Assembly: GCA_947652605.1 (NCBI GenBank) | Contig: OX393577.1 | Coordinates: forward strand, 3,968,868-4,032,867 | Direction of reading: 5' to 3' | Origin: Elmis aenea | Taxonomy: Eukaryota; Arthropoda; Insecta; Coleoptera; Elmidae | Length of the DNA stretch: 64,000 nucleotides | Shown here: positions 12,101-23,500 of the stretch, piece after piece | How the letters are laid out: every line of letters starts with the position of its first letter | Numbering within the stretch: the first letter of the stretch is position 1 | Translations under genes and position numbers: made by a program | The notes under the pieces: generated by a model | Seen by the model: the letters and a program-made list of their open reading frames with translations, nothing else | The model's database searches: none | Told to the model about the DNA's origin: nothing

Positions 12101-13874
12101 TTAAACCACCAAATGGATGGAGGTGCTAATGCTGAAGAAATACCAGCAATGTTTCATGACCGTTTGCATTCAGCATTAGAATTAATGGTCGATTTTTTCC
12201 ATGCTGATGGTCAAGGCCTTGCTACCGAAACTTTACATTCCGAAACATACTGTCACGTAGAGCAACGATTACAGTATCACCGAACAGATACTGACACTTT
12301 GATAGAAATTTTTTATGGACACAGATTACAAGAACAGCTAATTGTTAATAATAGTCCGTATGGAAATCTCGCAGTTCGAGCATATTTTAATCATGACTCG
12401 CTTTGTGTCGAGGTATACCTAACGATACCATTTATTCATGCAATTAGTACATTAGAAACATTTTAGGTACTGCATGCTAGAGATATTATTCCACTAGATC
12501 CGAATGGCTTTAGTGATCCGTTTGTAATTATAGAACTACTCCCTCACAGGGTATTTCCTCACTGCAATGAACAACAGACCAATGTACATAAAAAAACTTT
12601 ACACCCAATATTTGATGAATGTTTTGAATTTAGTGTATCGCTGGAACAGTGTCGATCGCTCGGAGCCATGATTGCGTTTACAGTCATGGATCATGATGTA
12701 CTTACGGCAAACGATTTTGCAGGTGAAGCGTTCTTAGCACTTGGTAGTATACCTGGAGTTGCTGATACAGGGCCTGGAGTGGACAATTTTCATGGCTTGA
12801 AACCAGTAGAATTAATTTTAATGCAACAACACCAAAAACGTAAGAAAATTCAAAATGTCATTGCATGTTCAAGCAAACATATTTTTTTTTAACTATTTCA
12901 AAATATAAAATACTTTCAATATGCAAATTATTAACAATCCATCAACCATCAACCAAATTAGGCTTAAGAAATTACTTGAGAATGGCTTCTTGATTGTTTT
13001 TTTTAACAACAAGCCCTATTCTTTTCCATACATTTGTTTTACCACATCAGCAAAACTTTTTGTGTAGAAAACATTTTGAATTAAAAAAAATTCATAGAAA
13101 ATTTAAAATTACAGAATCTGTTTTTAGTTTTTCTAAGAAGGCTATGATTATTTTCATTTCATTATTGAATTAAGCAACAAATTACTTGATTATTTCCCAA
13201 TTTAAACCACCTTTTTTTTAACATTTAAAATCAGCGAGATTTTCATGTTAAGGGTCAAATATGGTACACCCTGTATAGTGTATACACTGGTCAAACTTTG
13301 CTATCACATTTTGAGACTACAAACTGACCCATTGGTTTTTGATAACTTGTGACCCACATTTTGAAGACCACTGATTTAAACCATACATGCTAGAGGTCTT
13401 TCAAGATAAACTGAACTGTGACGCTGAAACTACAACTCGCCTTAAGCGTTATTTACTGCGCAACCTAACAGGGTTATAACCTATAATAGTATGGGTCATT
13501 CTAAACAGATGAATCTTCCTTAGGTGTAAACACATTTTACTGTGGTTACCTTTGTTAATAACAATCATAATCTCAATGGCAACAATGGTAACCACAGTAA
13601 AATGTGTTTACACCTAAGGAAGATTCATCTGTTTAGAATGACCTATAACGTTTTTAGAAATGTCTACATATCAACCGCCATCCCCTCTCTTCAGTTCAGT
13701 TTATCTTGAACGACCTCTACTATGGTTTCATGTTTCACCATTATTTTTTAATGCATTAAGATGACTGTTTTTGTTTTAGATAATCCTATTTTACAAATAT
13801 TAGAATCAAGAAACGGAGATCGCGTCGCCATAGATTTTGTAAAAAAACAGAAATTACGATTTGCTACAAAATAA
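3164..13874 (+). CDS. BAIAP3: BAIAP3/Munc13-4-type C2-MHD-C2 protein (staccato-like), 5' partial
   Basis: Exons: 3164-3449, 6959-7437, 7497-7682, 8044-8156, 8216-8424, 8475-8751, 9796-10120, 10181-10479, 12077-12412, 12467-12839, 13780-13874. All joins are GT-AG and stay in frame, giving 991 residues plus one split codon. The visible N-terminus is a C2 domain (GFSDPYCML, then LDIWDHDDES as the second acidic Ca2+ loop, DDFLGCVTIPLSDIP, and WFKLEARS). A long helical MUN/MHD region follows. The second C2 domain is near the C-terminus (DPNGFSDPFVIIEL, VMDHDVLTANDF), with both aspartate loops kept. In this family the protein tethers and primes secretory or lysosome-related vesicles for SNARE fusion; the fly relatives are staccato/Unc-13-4B and Unc-13-4A. 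BAIAP3 is preferred over UNC13D because of the segment GRFFKQVCQSA before DDFLG. The start codon and 5' exons are not in the window. A polyadenylation signal AATAAA lies at 14014-14019. Confidence 0.9.
3760..6913. repeat. 181-bp tandem repeat array (about 18 units) in BAIAP3 intron
   Basis: The motif CGAAACATATTCGC recurs about 18 times at steps of 181 bp, with two 178-bp steps. Each unit also contains CTGCTTAAGATATTGACTTG and AACAAACAAACGGTTTGAG. Units in 3900-5000 fall into three types repeated in the same order (181+181+178 = 540 bp), which is a higher-order repeat. From about 5700 onward units are more uniform and carry CAACATAGC instead of CAACAAAGC. The array fills most of the intron 3450-6958 and stops about 45 bp before the next exon. 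It begins just after a GGGTGGTTCAAATTTCACC sequence like the transposon ends elsewhere in the window, so it probably arose from a transposon end. The minus-strand ORFs in it are by-products. Confidence 0.95.
8804..9723 (+). mobile_element. Non-autonomous element with CAGGGTG termini (family F)
   Basis: It starts TACAGGGTGTTTCTTAAATA and ends GGGAACACCCTGTACA, filling most of the intron 8752-9795. Its left part (AGACGTCTCCTTTCGGAG, then CCCCTAAAGGGGAGC) recurs in reverse at 40573-40915 and 47905-48220, so this is a repeat family. There is no coding potential. Exact ends and target duplication are not clear. Confidence 0.7.
10557..11443 (+). mobile_element. Non-autonomous element with TAGGGTG/CACCCTA ends, carrying a SINE-like insert
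   Basis: The left end TAGGGTGACCATTTTTTCCC and the right end AAAAAATGGGCACCCTATA are inverted relatives. The body between 10965 and 11205 looks like a separate insertion, described as its own entry. The element sits in the BAIAP3 intron 10480-12076. I could not find a matching target duplication. Short ORFs here are not credible genes. Confidence 0.55.
10965..11205 (+). repeat. Probable SINE with tRNA-like box B and LINE-type tail
   Basis: GACGTAAGATCGAATCCCGTC resembles a degenerate RNA polymerase III B box (GATCGAATCCC). It is followed by TTTGGTCCCGATCGGTCAACG and a tail of CAAACAAACAAACACAC and TTTTATATATATAGAT, the type seen at 3' ends of arthropod RTE-like LINEs and SINEs that use them. 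It is not an intact tRNA, because no paired acceptor or anticodon arm can be drawn. Confidence 0.5.
13391..13719. repeat. Nested palindromes (fold-back MITE in another inverted repeat)
   Basis: The outer arms are TAGAGGTCTTTCAAGATAAA at 13391 and its complement ending at 13719. Inside, 13493-13643 is an almost perfect palindrome with arms of about 58 bp (from GGGTCATTCTAAACAGATGA to GTGGTTACC and back) around a short loop. The structure lies in the last intron of the BAIAP3-like gene, 12840-13779. It looks like a small hairpin transposon that inserted into an older inverted-repeat element. Confidence 0.75.
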
Positions 13875-14019
13875 CATCAATCATAAACAAATTTGTCGAA
13901 TCTTCCTACAGAATGGTTGTAATTAACATATATTTACTTCTATTTTTTCTACATGATACATCTTATGTAGGACAAATCTATACATCATTGCAAATTTCAC
14001 ACTAAGTACTGTAAATAAA
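13875..14019 (+). terminator. BAIAP3 3' UTR and polyadenylation signal
   Basis: Downstream of the TAA stop at 13872-13874 the sequence is AT-rich, with a canonical AATAAA at 14014-14019. It is the first full signal after the stop, so cleavage is expected shortly after it. Longer 3' ends are possible, because the following kilobases are non-coding. Confidence 0.6.
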
Positions 14020-15290
14020 CATATTAAATGTAGTAAATATTTTTATATGTTTAGCTGTTTATAATTTCGATATAATAATATAATGGTGTTGGTTTGTCCC
14101 ACTTTTATCCTTAAGGAACTTTTCTATTACATGAACAACTTTTCTATGACTGATGATGTTAAATGTTATATGTATAGTTAATGTATAAATTTGTTATTGA
14201 ATCCTTAGCAGACCTAATGGGTCAAATCTGCCAGATTTTATTGACAATTAAAGTTTTATATTCATTAACTAGCATTAAATTATTATTGTAAATACAGCAG
14301 TCTACATGTACTTGTAATCTCACTCCTTGAAAATTATTCTAAAGATTAACTTAACCAGATCTGGCAGACGTAACACTAGAATATAAGTAAATTAAGAATT
14401 CAAAAAATAAATTAGAAATAGCTGAGCCTGATTTGACAATTATACAACAAGCCGACTCAATTACTAGGAAACTTTAATCCATTGGTTCCCAAACTTTTTG
14501 TACCTCCGTCGCCCTTTTTCACAAAAATGTTTTTGCGCCTCCCTCACTTTTTGTAACATTCTAATTTCATAAATACTGTTCTGATATAACAATTATTTGA
14601 TCGGCTATATACAACACACACCATGCAAATATAATTGGAATGAGAAAAAAATAAGGAATTTAAATAGACCATAGCCAACTATAGCTTCCATTTAAAAAAA
14701 AGATAAGTTTGTGTCATAACTTTTTAACGGCGAGCAAAATTTTTTTTTTTTTGATAATCGAATTTTACCTAAAAATATTTAAAAATAATATACATAAACT
14801 TATTTGATATTTACAACAATAACGGAGATATGACACATTATAAATATGACCAAAAAAAAAACAGTTTTTTTCCAATAACTCAAAAACCACCGGTAATGAT
14901 AGAATGTTTTTGAAAACGGTTCTAGGTTTGTCTTAAGAAACTGCATATTGAATATTAAGCGAGTTTTACCCATGTAATCCCATCGAATTTGGAGCACCCT
15001 TACATCAAATATGTTTGATAAGATTTAATAATTCAGAAATATAATAAAAATGTATCAGTTATCTGAATCTTAGAATTTTGGTCCAATTACATTCTAAAAA
15101 AATTCAATTAACTACGAAAATAATATATCTTTTATAGAAAAAATATATAAAAGTATTACAATACTTCTTTAAGATGTTTTTTTTATATATTCTTAATCCT
15201 CATTATTTTCAAAGCTGTTGCGGAAAAACTAATTGAAGAAAAAACTAATTTAATACAGCTTATTTTTCTGCACTACAAAAAACACTTTAA
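14020..15290. other. Spacer with transposon fragments
   Basis: No gene is seen. At 14480-14640 there is a hAT-terminus-like fragment (GGTTCCCAAACTTTTTGTACC, then GCGCCTCCCTCAC) matching the copy at 42627-42892. At 14700-14998 there is a truncated right arm of fold-back family B (GAATATTAAGCGAG, ATGTAATCCCATCGAATTTGG) whose complete copy is at 24430-24918. The minus-strand ORF near 14800-14997 belongs to that repeat. Confidence 0.55.
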
Positions 15291-15299
15291 CTACTATAC

Positions 15300-15477
15300 C
15301 AGCGTTTCTCAAAGTGTGGTCCTCGGACCCCCCGGGGGTCCCTAAATCCTTCTGAAGGGGTCCCTGAGCTATTTATTTGCCAGGCCTAAATATTGCCTAC
15401 AAAACAATTCATTGGGGTCTTCCGGATGCTTATAATTTTGGAAGGGCTCCTCAGAGTAAGAAGTTCGAGAAACACTC
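15300..15477 (+). mobile_element. hAT-like MITE with 8-bp target duplication
   Basis: The element begins CAGCGTTTCTCAAAGTG and ends TTCGAGAAACACTC, an imperfect inverted terminal repeat. It is flanked on both sides by TACTATAC (15292-15299 and 15478-15485), a perfect 8-bp duplication as made by hAT transposases. It is 178 bp and non-coding, and belongs to the same family as 27862-28062. Confidence 0.85.
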
Positions 15478-15485
15478 TACTATAC

Positions 15486-17642
15486 TTACAAAACGTATAA
15501 TAACACAAACGTTTTCCATTTGGTTCTGAATAATCATGAAAATGGAGGAAAATGACAAACTAAAATGCCTCAAATATCCTAGTGTCAGATTTATTCACCA
15601 TAGCCTATGATTACAGCGACATAATTTTTTCTAATAATGTAAATAAAAGTAATGTCATCACAATTTTTTGAAAACGATTTTTTTATTTTTATATTTTTTA
15701 TGGTTTTTGCACTATTTACAAAAACATTTTAAATGTACGTTATTGCTATTGTTGCAGTTGTATAATTGTCAAATTATCACGTACACACGTATATCAGTTG
15801 ATTGTATCAAAATCATATTAAAATTTGGTTATCGTATTTGCATGTAATATATGTACTAATGTAGTTGATGTTTTTTATAATAACTGTAACTCTTAACTCT
15901 TTTTTTTCAACCATAAAAAGTTTGTTTGTCATGCATTATACAAAAATATGTCCTATAAGTTCTTATAACATCACTGCTATTACATTTTACACTTTTTTTT
16001 TAATACTAATTAGAATCAAATAGAAGAAGCCCAGGCTTAAAACACTTTTGGTACATTTAAAATTGTGAAAATTGCTACTAGAAGCCCTTTGAAATTTATA
16101 AATTTACTCAAGTAATCAGCCTATGAAAGACAATATTGTAATTAAAAGTTAACAATCTTTTTTACTATATTTCCTTTATATTACCAAAGACTGATGTCTA
16201 TAAATCTACATGTGATGAACTATCTTGACACGGCTATTCAGCAAAAATTAAATATAAATTTATGTAGCTAAAAAAATAAGAATTAAGTTTTAACAATGTC
16301 AAGTCATCCAGTTTTAGATATTTCATTAAAAGAACTCCTGCACTCATTTCATAATTGCTGATTATGTTAAATCAGTAAGTTAATTAAATTGGTAACCAGT
16401 AACCAGCTATCCCAAGTATTTTGATTTTATATTAAGAATTCCTACATAAAATTCCAACACTACCTGCCCCCTTTGCAATAGCAAACTTTAAATAACGTAA
16501 TTTATTAATCAATTTTTTAATGTTTAAATTTGAAATTTTTGCTACGATTTTTTAACAATAATTAATAATTTTTTATTTAATATATGTAATAGTAGTGATT
16601 ATTACTATTTACAAAATTTTCTTATGGATAAAAATACATAATAACACCTTACAAAAGTAATAGATTCTAAGAACAGTGTTATAAGACTGCAAGAGCATTT
16701 TTGAAAACTGTTTGAGTAACCAGTTCGTCACTATTTAAGCAATTCAAAAGCTTTGTAGACATTTATTTGTTAACCAATTTTTGGTTGTGTTATTTTTAGT
16801 ATACTATAAGGTATTTTAATACTTAATATCCTGTAAATTAGGATTTTATAATTAAATTATTGTCAGGAAAATGCAGACAAACTTAAAACATACCACAAAG
16901 AAATTTTTGGTGATATACAAATAAAAATAAGCCGGTCGAACTAATATTTTAAACAACATATATAATAATTAAATAGTTGCTGTTTTAAATTCTTTATACT
17001 TCTTGAACAGTAACACATTATATGTCCCTCCTAATAAAGTATATTAATTGTATCTTTTGTGATGAGAAAACCATAGACCCAGCCATATAATTTAAATAAA
17101 GTGTTTTATTTAGCTTTTAAAGTGAAATATTTTATTTACTTTTAAGTATTACAAATTTAATTACCCTTTTTTTAACAGACTATGCATTTGTACTATTACA
17201 AAGATGTTTTTAATGGTCCTACAAATTTGTATACTAATAATTTTTTGTGCTTAAGGCTCAATGATTTCTTTTAATGTATGTGTATTAAAATGTCTGTAAT
17301 AATCACTCCTCTACCCACCAAAACTTTATTACCGATTATAACATACCAAAATAAGCATAGATAAGTAATTTCTAATGAATTTTATGATAATACCTAACGA
17401 CAATCCATCTGTTCTGTAACCAAATCAATTACATTGTCATATCATAACAATAATTGTACAAATAGACCTGGCAAACTTGGCCAACTTAGCGACTTTTGAG
17501 TGTGTATTTGTTAAAATGTCTAGTGTTGTGAGCACCCATTTTGCTGTTTGCTAATGCCGTCTTTTATTATTATCAGACCTTTCATTTGCATTTTTTAAAA
17601 CCATTTTATTTCAAAAATCATTTTAGAGGTATATGGTAATGC
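15486..17642. other. AT-rich spacer, no gene seen
   Basis: Only short AT-biased ORFs without recognisable similarity occur. No transposon ends with target duplications and no RNA gene could be identified by eye. It could hold a long 3' UTR or a non-coding transcript, but nothing in the sequence shows that. Confidence 0.5.
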
Positions 17643-17841
17643 CAGTGACGTAGGCAGGATGCTTCCATGGGGGGGGGGGTTAATAACTCAAAAAGAGCTG
17701 AGGACCTATTTCTTTAGGTTACCACTCTCTTTTTAAGTTTTTTAGCAACAGGATGTTTGATGGTTCAATCATGGGTGGGGTTAATAAACAGCAAAAAGAG
17801 CCGAAGACCTTTTTTCTGATCCCTCCCTGCCTACGCTACTG
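17643..17841 (+). mobile_element. hAT-like MITE (CAGTGACGTAGGC family)
   Basis: It starts CAGTGACGTAGGCAGG and ends CCTGCCTACGCTACTG, with flanking GGTAATGC at 17635-17642 and 17842-17849, a perfect 8-bp target duplication. The interior has a run of G followed by TTAATAACTC and AAAAAGAGC. Related, more decayed copies are at 29515-29620 and 58591-59026. It is 199 bp and non-coding. Confidence 0.9.
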
Positions 17842-17849
17842 GGTAATGC

Positions 17850-20230
17850 CATCCCCTACATAAAGATGACTTTTTATATATCATTAAATGACGCTAACTC
17901 AAAAGTAAATTAACAACACTTTTCAGAAATTTGCTTTTATATGCACTATTTTTAAAAAAATTTAATATTTGTTTCATTTACCTTTTATAGTCCTTAATGA
18001 TATGCAACCAACCAATCAAGAGACTATATACACTTTTGCTATGCTTGTACCAATGAGAAAAATATCATTACATTTACAACAATAACATAATCGAGCTGAA
18101 CTTACACTAAAGTATAAACTTAGATAAATAGTGCATTCATTGTTCCTCACTTAACAAAGTTAAAAATCATTATACAAACGCTAGAAACCAAGACTTACCT
18201 GATAAGAAAGAATTAAAATCAGCAAAAAATTAAATTTTTCCATTTTCTGCCAAAAAACAATTTTATTGGAAATAATAATGGCTACATTTATATTAGATTT
18301 AACAATGTATTATAATTTTTATCTAAAATCTTGTATAAAAAAGTTTTTTAAAGATGCAAATAGATTTCACATTGTTTGGCTTCCCGAGTTTCATGTTTTT
18401 GATTGCGAGCTATTTTCAGAAATCTGTTGAGTTTAATAAAGTTTCTGGATAACTGCATCACGGATGGCAGTTTCAACTGTAGTAAAGTTTTTCCACTATG
18501 AAATGTACATAATATTTTTTTAATAAATAAAACATTTGGCTCTGCACAAAGAAACTAAGGTTGCAAATATTTTTACTCCTATTATTAAATAATGATAAAA
18601 TTTCTTCATGACTAATGTAACTTAAATAAAAACAATCACTTTAATTAAATAATATCTACCAAACAAATTTGTACTAACATCTTTTCGTGATTTTATAATT
18701 AATTAAATATAAACAAATACTCCGTAGTCACTTATTTATTTTACAAATATTTAATTAGTTTTCTGTACAACAATGGCATAACTAATACACAGTACAGCAC
18801 ATTACAGCACATTACAGTTATTCGGTATCATCATAATTTGAACTATACACAGTATACAGTATACAGAGTTTTATCTAAAAATTGACACAAAAAATAATTC
18901 TTTAGTGAGTGGTCAGTATATAGTTATGCCACTTTGTATGTGACACAATAAGATTCCAAAGTTATGAAAAACTGTAAATATATAAATCAATTGTATTTAT
19001 TTTAAATTATATAAATGCTGTTCTTGTTATTGAAAAAAAAACTTTATACGAAATTGTAAAAATACATATCTCGCACATATGTTATCTACTTATGGCAATC
19101 AGTTTATTAATGTTAATATTTTTGCTACCTATAAATGCTTCTTGACTGTTGTGATAATAGAGAGCTTTTTGCTTTCATGCATTTGTATTTATGTTTTCAG
19201 TCCATATCCATCGAGCTTAATGTACTCTATGTCAATTGAATCAAAATATTGTATTCCATAATACATTGTCTACATCAAAAATAAAGTACTGACGTATACT
19301 ACATTTTTTATTTAATCAATATCCTAGATAACTAATTGTTTATTCACTAAATTATTTTGGCCATTACAGTTTTAGGATAGTCAACTACATAATTTACTCA
19401 AAAAATGCTTAAAAGTCCTACACCTAACAGTAGAAGGACTAATGAATGACTAAATAAAAAAATTATAAATGCTTGAATTTGAGTGATATTCTTTTTACAA
19501 ATATATAAATAGGGCTACTGGCGAAAAGATAAAAGTCCCGAAATTGGTCTAGCATTTCCACAAGAGATACTTCATAAAAAGTACATGTGATAACTCATTA
19601 TCATATAAATTTCCTATATAATATTTTTTAATAACTGCAACAACAAATAATGGCAAGGCCATCCTGTTTCTTTCTCCTGTATTCTACTAGAAAAATGATA
19701 ATACTACAATAAAATGTTTACTCTTGTTGCACCGCCTTGCAAAAACTTAAAAAGGGATATTCTGAATCAAACAAAGCACCTTTATAATAATAGAAGCATA
19801 TAAGAATTAAAGTAACAGCTCAAACAATTGTCAATTTATTTGAGTTGTGTTGAAAATTATTATTTAAAAACTTTTTATCGAAATATTGGGCTTATGATGA
19901 TAGAAATAATTTAACATTGAGTAAATAAGACCGGCTACAATTCGTGTTCCTAAAATTTTAAGGTGAATATCATAGAACAGTGAATATCTTTAACGCCCTC
20001 TGGTCTTCTAGAAATTTCTTTATAACAGTTTAGCAAAACACTAATAGATGTCAGCTGCGCAGCAAAGCATTTTAAAAAAAATTATGAATAAAGTTCAAAA
20101 AACGACCAAAGATTATTGTTATTTTCTTTAAATATTTTATGCTCGATGTTATAGACTTCATATAGTCATTTTACCTATAAAATAATTCAATTATAGATTT
20201 TATAATTTGTACAGTTCAATACCAAGAGAG
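17850..20230. other. AT-rich spacer, no gene seen
   Basis: Strongly AT-rich. At 19400-19440 the words AGTCCTACACCTAACAGTAG match LINE 3'-end fragments also seen at 31700 and 32175, so a short retrotransposon tail lies here. The small ORF around 19079-19261 has no family signature and is probably chance. Confidence 0.5.
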
Positions 20231-20543
20231 CTCGTAGTAATCGCGCTGCCCTTGGGTACGTTAGGCTTGCGCATGGCGCAGTCTGTATTATCATCTTGAC
20301 AGTGTCGTGTAGGTAAAGTGCCGTGTTTAGTGTACATCGATTTTGTGCAATCTTTCATGTAGTTTCTATTTATTAAAAGCGGCTACAAGGAAATATACGC
20401 CGGAAAGTGCTTTAAACGATAGTGATGCTACTATTTTCTCGACTGATGCAAAGATAACATAAATTTATCGTATACAATACGGTAGGTAGTGTGATGACAA
20501 CGCGGGGTTTCGGTGTTCTTCTGCACGTGTGATTCTTTTAGGA
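20231..20543 (+). promoter_or_regulatory. USP36 upstream region with possible 5' UTR intron
   Basis: Base composition becomes less AT-rich and several CpG-containing words appear (TAATCGCGCTGCCC, TTGCGCATGGCGCAG). This marks the likely promoter and 5' UTR of the gene that starts at 20544. A GTAAAG donor-like site at about 20313 and TTCTTTTAG at 20533-20541, two bases before the ATG, would allow a 5' UTR intron. No TATA box is evident. Confidence 0.4.
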
Positions 20544-23500
20544 ATGCCGGCATCAACTTTAGATCCCGTTAACGCGGCGCTCCGCACTGCGTTGTCCAAA
20601 AACAATTCAGACAACACTTTGGACTCGCAATTAGCTGGATCAACTAAGAAAGCCCTATTGTCCAACATTGAATTTGAACCTGCTGGTAGTTACCAGAGTT
20701 CTGTATTAGATAAATTAAAATCAAAATATATTGTTCTTAAATCTTCCGAAACTCCAGAAACTAGGTATTATTTTATCAACGTAGTTACAATTTTTGCCTA
20801 ATTTACCCGTATTTACTCTACAGTAAACCTAAACTAAACCATAAGACGGAAGATATGGGCGCAGATGAAACCTTGGCCCAAGCAAAACGTGAATTATACC
20901 CTATAAATTCAGTACAACTTGGATGGAGCAACGCTGATTGGTCTGTTGGAGCTGGCATGGTCAACATGGGAAACACCTGTTATCTTAATTCTACGCTACA
21001 AGCATTATTTCATGTACCTGCACTTGTTAACTGGCTAGTAGCAGATAAACCACACATGTCAGAATGTGAAGATTCAGGTAATGATTGACTGAAGTAGTTG
21101 TCAATTGTGAGAACCCGAATTTAAAAATGTTTGTTATTAAACCTGCAATAATGTTGACACTAAAAAACATAACCCTTAAATTAAAGTAACGTAAAAATTT
21201 CAGTAATTAACATTAGATAGATGTTTACGGCTTTAAAGTATAAAGATTTATTCCCGGCCAAGGGCGGTATTTTTTTTGACAATAAGGAATTCCTTTAGGT
21301 ACTTTGTTGTGCATGAGATGTAAAATATGGGTTTCCATGTGGCTTGAGGATGACGACTAATATTTCCAACGCCAAAGTTCCTTTATTATTATTTGCATTT
21401 AAGATTTTTAAGCAAATTTAAAAATAGGAGAATGAATTTAAATCTAAAATTCGTCTCAAATAATATTTTACGTATTTTTATTGTGCATGCTTAATTTTAC
21501 GGAATATTTTATTTAAAAAGTACTTGATATACTGGAAGTGTGGTATTAAAATAGTTCCCAATGTTTTATTTAGATCGAATTTTATTTGTTTTTATCCAAG
21601 GATGTAAGATTTAGTACGTTTTAGTTTGTATTCTTTTATTTAGTATAATTTTTGTGGTTATTGTATTGTCCTCGTTGTGCTGTTTAAGTTTGTTTTAAAA
21701 CAGCAAATTACATTGTTCTGTTTTGTGGTGGTGTTAATTGTAATTTATAGATGGCGTGGTGTAGACTGTAGACCACATAGATGGCATGTAATGTGCCACC
21801 ATAGAAGCGAACCATGGGTAAAAATCATTGCTGAATTCATATCCGCTACGGACGAGATGCCGTGGTCCCTAATTTTTATTTATTTGAAAAAATGCAAATA
21901 ATAAATATTTGGAACTTGAGCGATAAATCTAGGATTTGCATGTGCAAATTATAATTAAACAAATATGTAATATGACAGATTTGTTATATTTAACTAATGA
22001 TTATTTTTATGTTAGAACTCACTAGTAGCTGCAATCAAAAACTGGTCTTGATAAGCTTTAAATTGAAACTAAAAGCAATTCTTACCTTGGCATTAAGTAT
22101 TCTCCTTATTGTGAATCATTAAAACTAACTTCTCCTCAACTTCCATCATGTAAATATGCAATCATTATTTATATAATTTTGTTGTAGAAATAATTAAAAT
22201 TTAATCGACGCGTCGGCAAAAAGAATTTTTCCTAAGCTGTGTTATACTTTTTAGGAGCTATTTGTATAATTTGCGCCATGAGAAAAACGCTTCAGGATTC
22301 GCAGCAGCGTCATGTAAATTCAATCCGTCCTTTTCTAATATATAATAAACTGAGAGTGGTGTGTAGAAATCTCATTCCCGGACGACAAGAAGATGCGCAT
22401 GAGTTTTTAAGATATTTAGTCGAAGCAATGGAGAAGGCATACCTTAATCGTTTCAAAAATCATTCCGAATTCGATTCAAGAACAAAAGAAACCACACCCT
22501 TAAACCAAATACTTGGTGGATATTTGAGATCGACCGTTCGGTGTTTGGAGTGTGGGCACGTTAGTACAACTTTTCAGCATTTTCAAGATTTACTATTAGA
22601 CATTAGGAAAGCACAAACACTAGATGAAGCACTAGAAGCATATTTTTCAAGAGAAAAACTGGACGACGATTCGTATCATTGTGAATCCTGTCAACGAAAG
22701 GTAAATATAACTTTTTTTGCAAAACACAAGGTTATTTAAATACTGCATTCGGTACCCAGAATCATTGCACCCCTTAACCTTGCTTTAGGCTCTATGCCAG
22801 TGTTGCCACCAGGCCGGTTTACACCCGGACAAGCCGGTTTTTAGATTCGTGGTCCGGGTCAGTTATTAATTTGTCCGGTTTTCGTAGAAATTGTGAAATT
22901 ATAATGAAATAATATAATTTTATAAAAATATTTGCGAGTATTTTATTTTAACGGATAATGACTAACTTCACACCATCACACCCCACCCAAACTAGGCTAG
23001 GAGTGACAGATAATGTACTTTTGAAATTTGAAATTCTAACCTGCAAATGTGCAAATATTGTAAAGCGAATATGACATCTCAAGAAATTGACAACCCAAAA
23101 AAGAGGAAGCGTACTTGCAAATTTAATAAAGATTGGCTTACACAGATTTGCAGTAACATAAAAATTGAATGTAAAATTTTTTTCGAAGAAATAATTAAAA
23201 ATAAAAAAATTTTAGAAGCAGCTAGGAGCAACCAAAAATACGCTTTTAAAGCGGTAAATAAAAAATAATGTAATATTTATTTTTATTTTCTCAATTATTT
23301 TCATATAGTTTATTAATATATGTATGTATTACTCTTACTTATGTTCGTGTTTTCAAATTTTTATATTTATTTGTAAAATATATGAGGTTACGTTTTCTAC
23401 AGATAGTTTAAATTTTACATTTCAGTCGTGGAATTTTCGCTACAAATACCATTCGAGGTTAAAATTTTCGCAGGCCAAATTTTTCAGTGCAATACTCGTT

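Noticed and set aside
19079..19261. Small 60-codon ORF as a possible gene
   Set aside because: AT-rich, no family signature, no exon context; likely chance.
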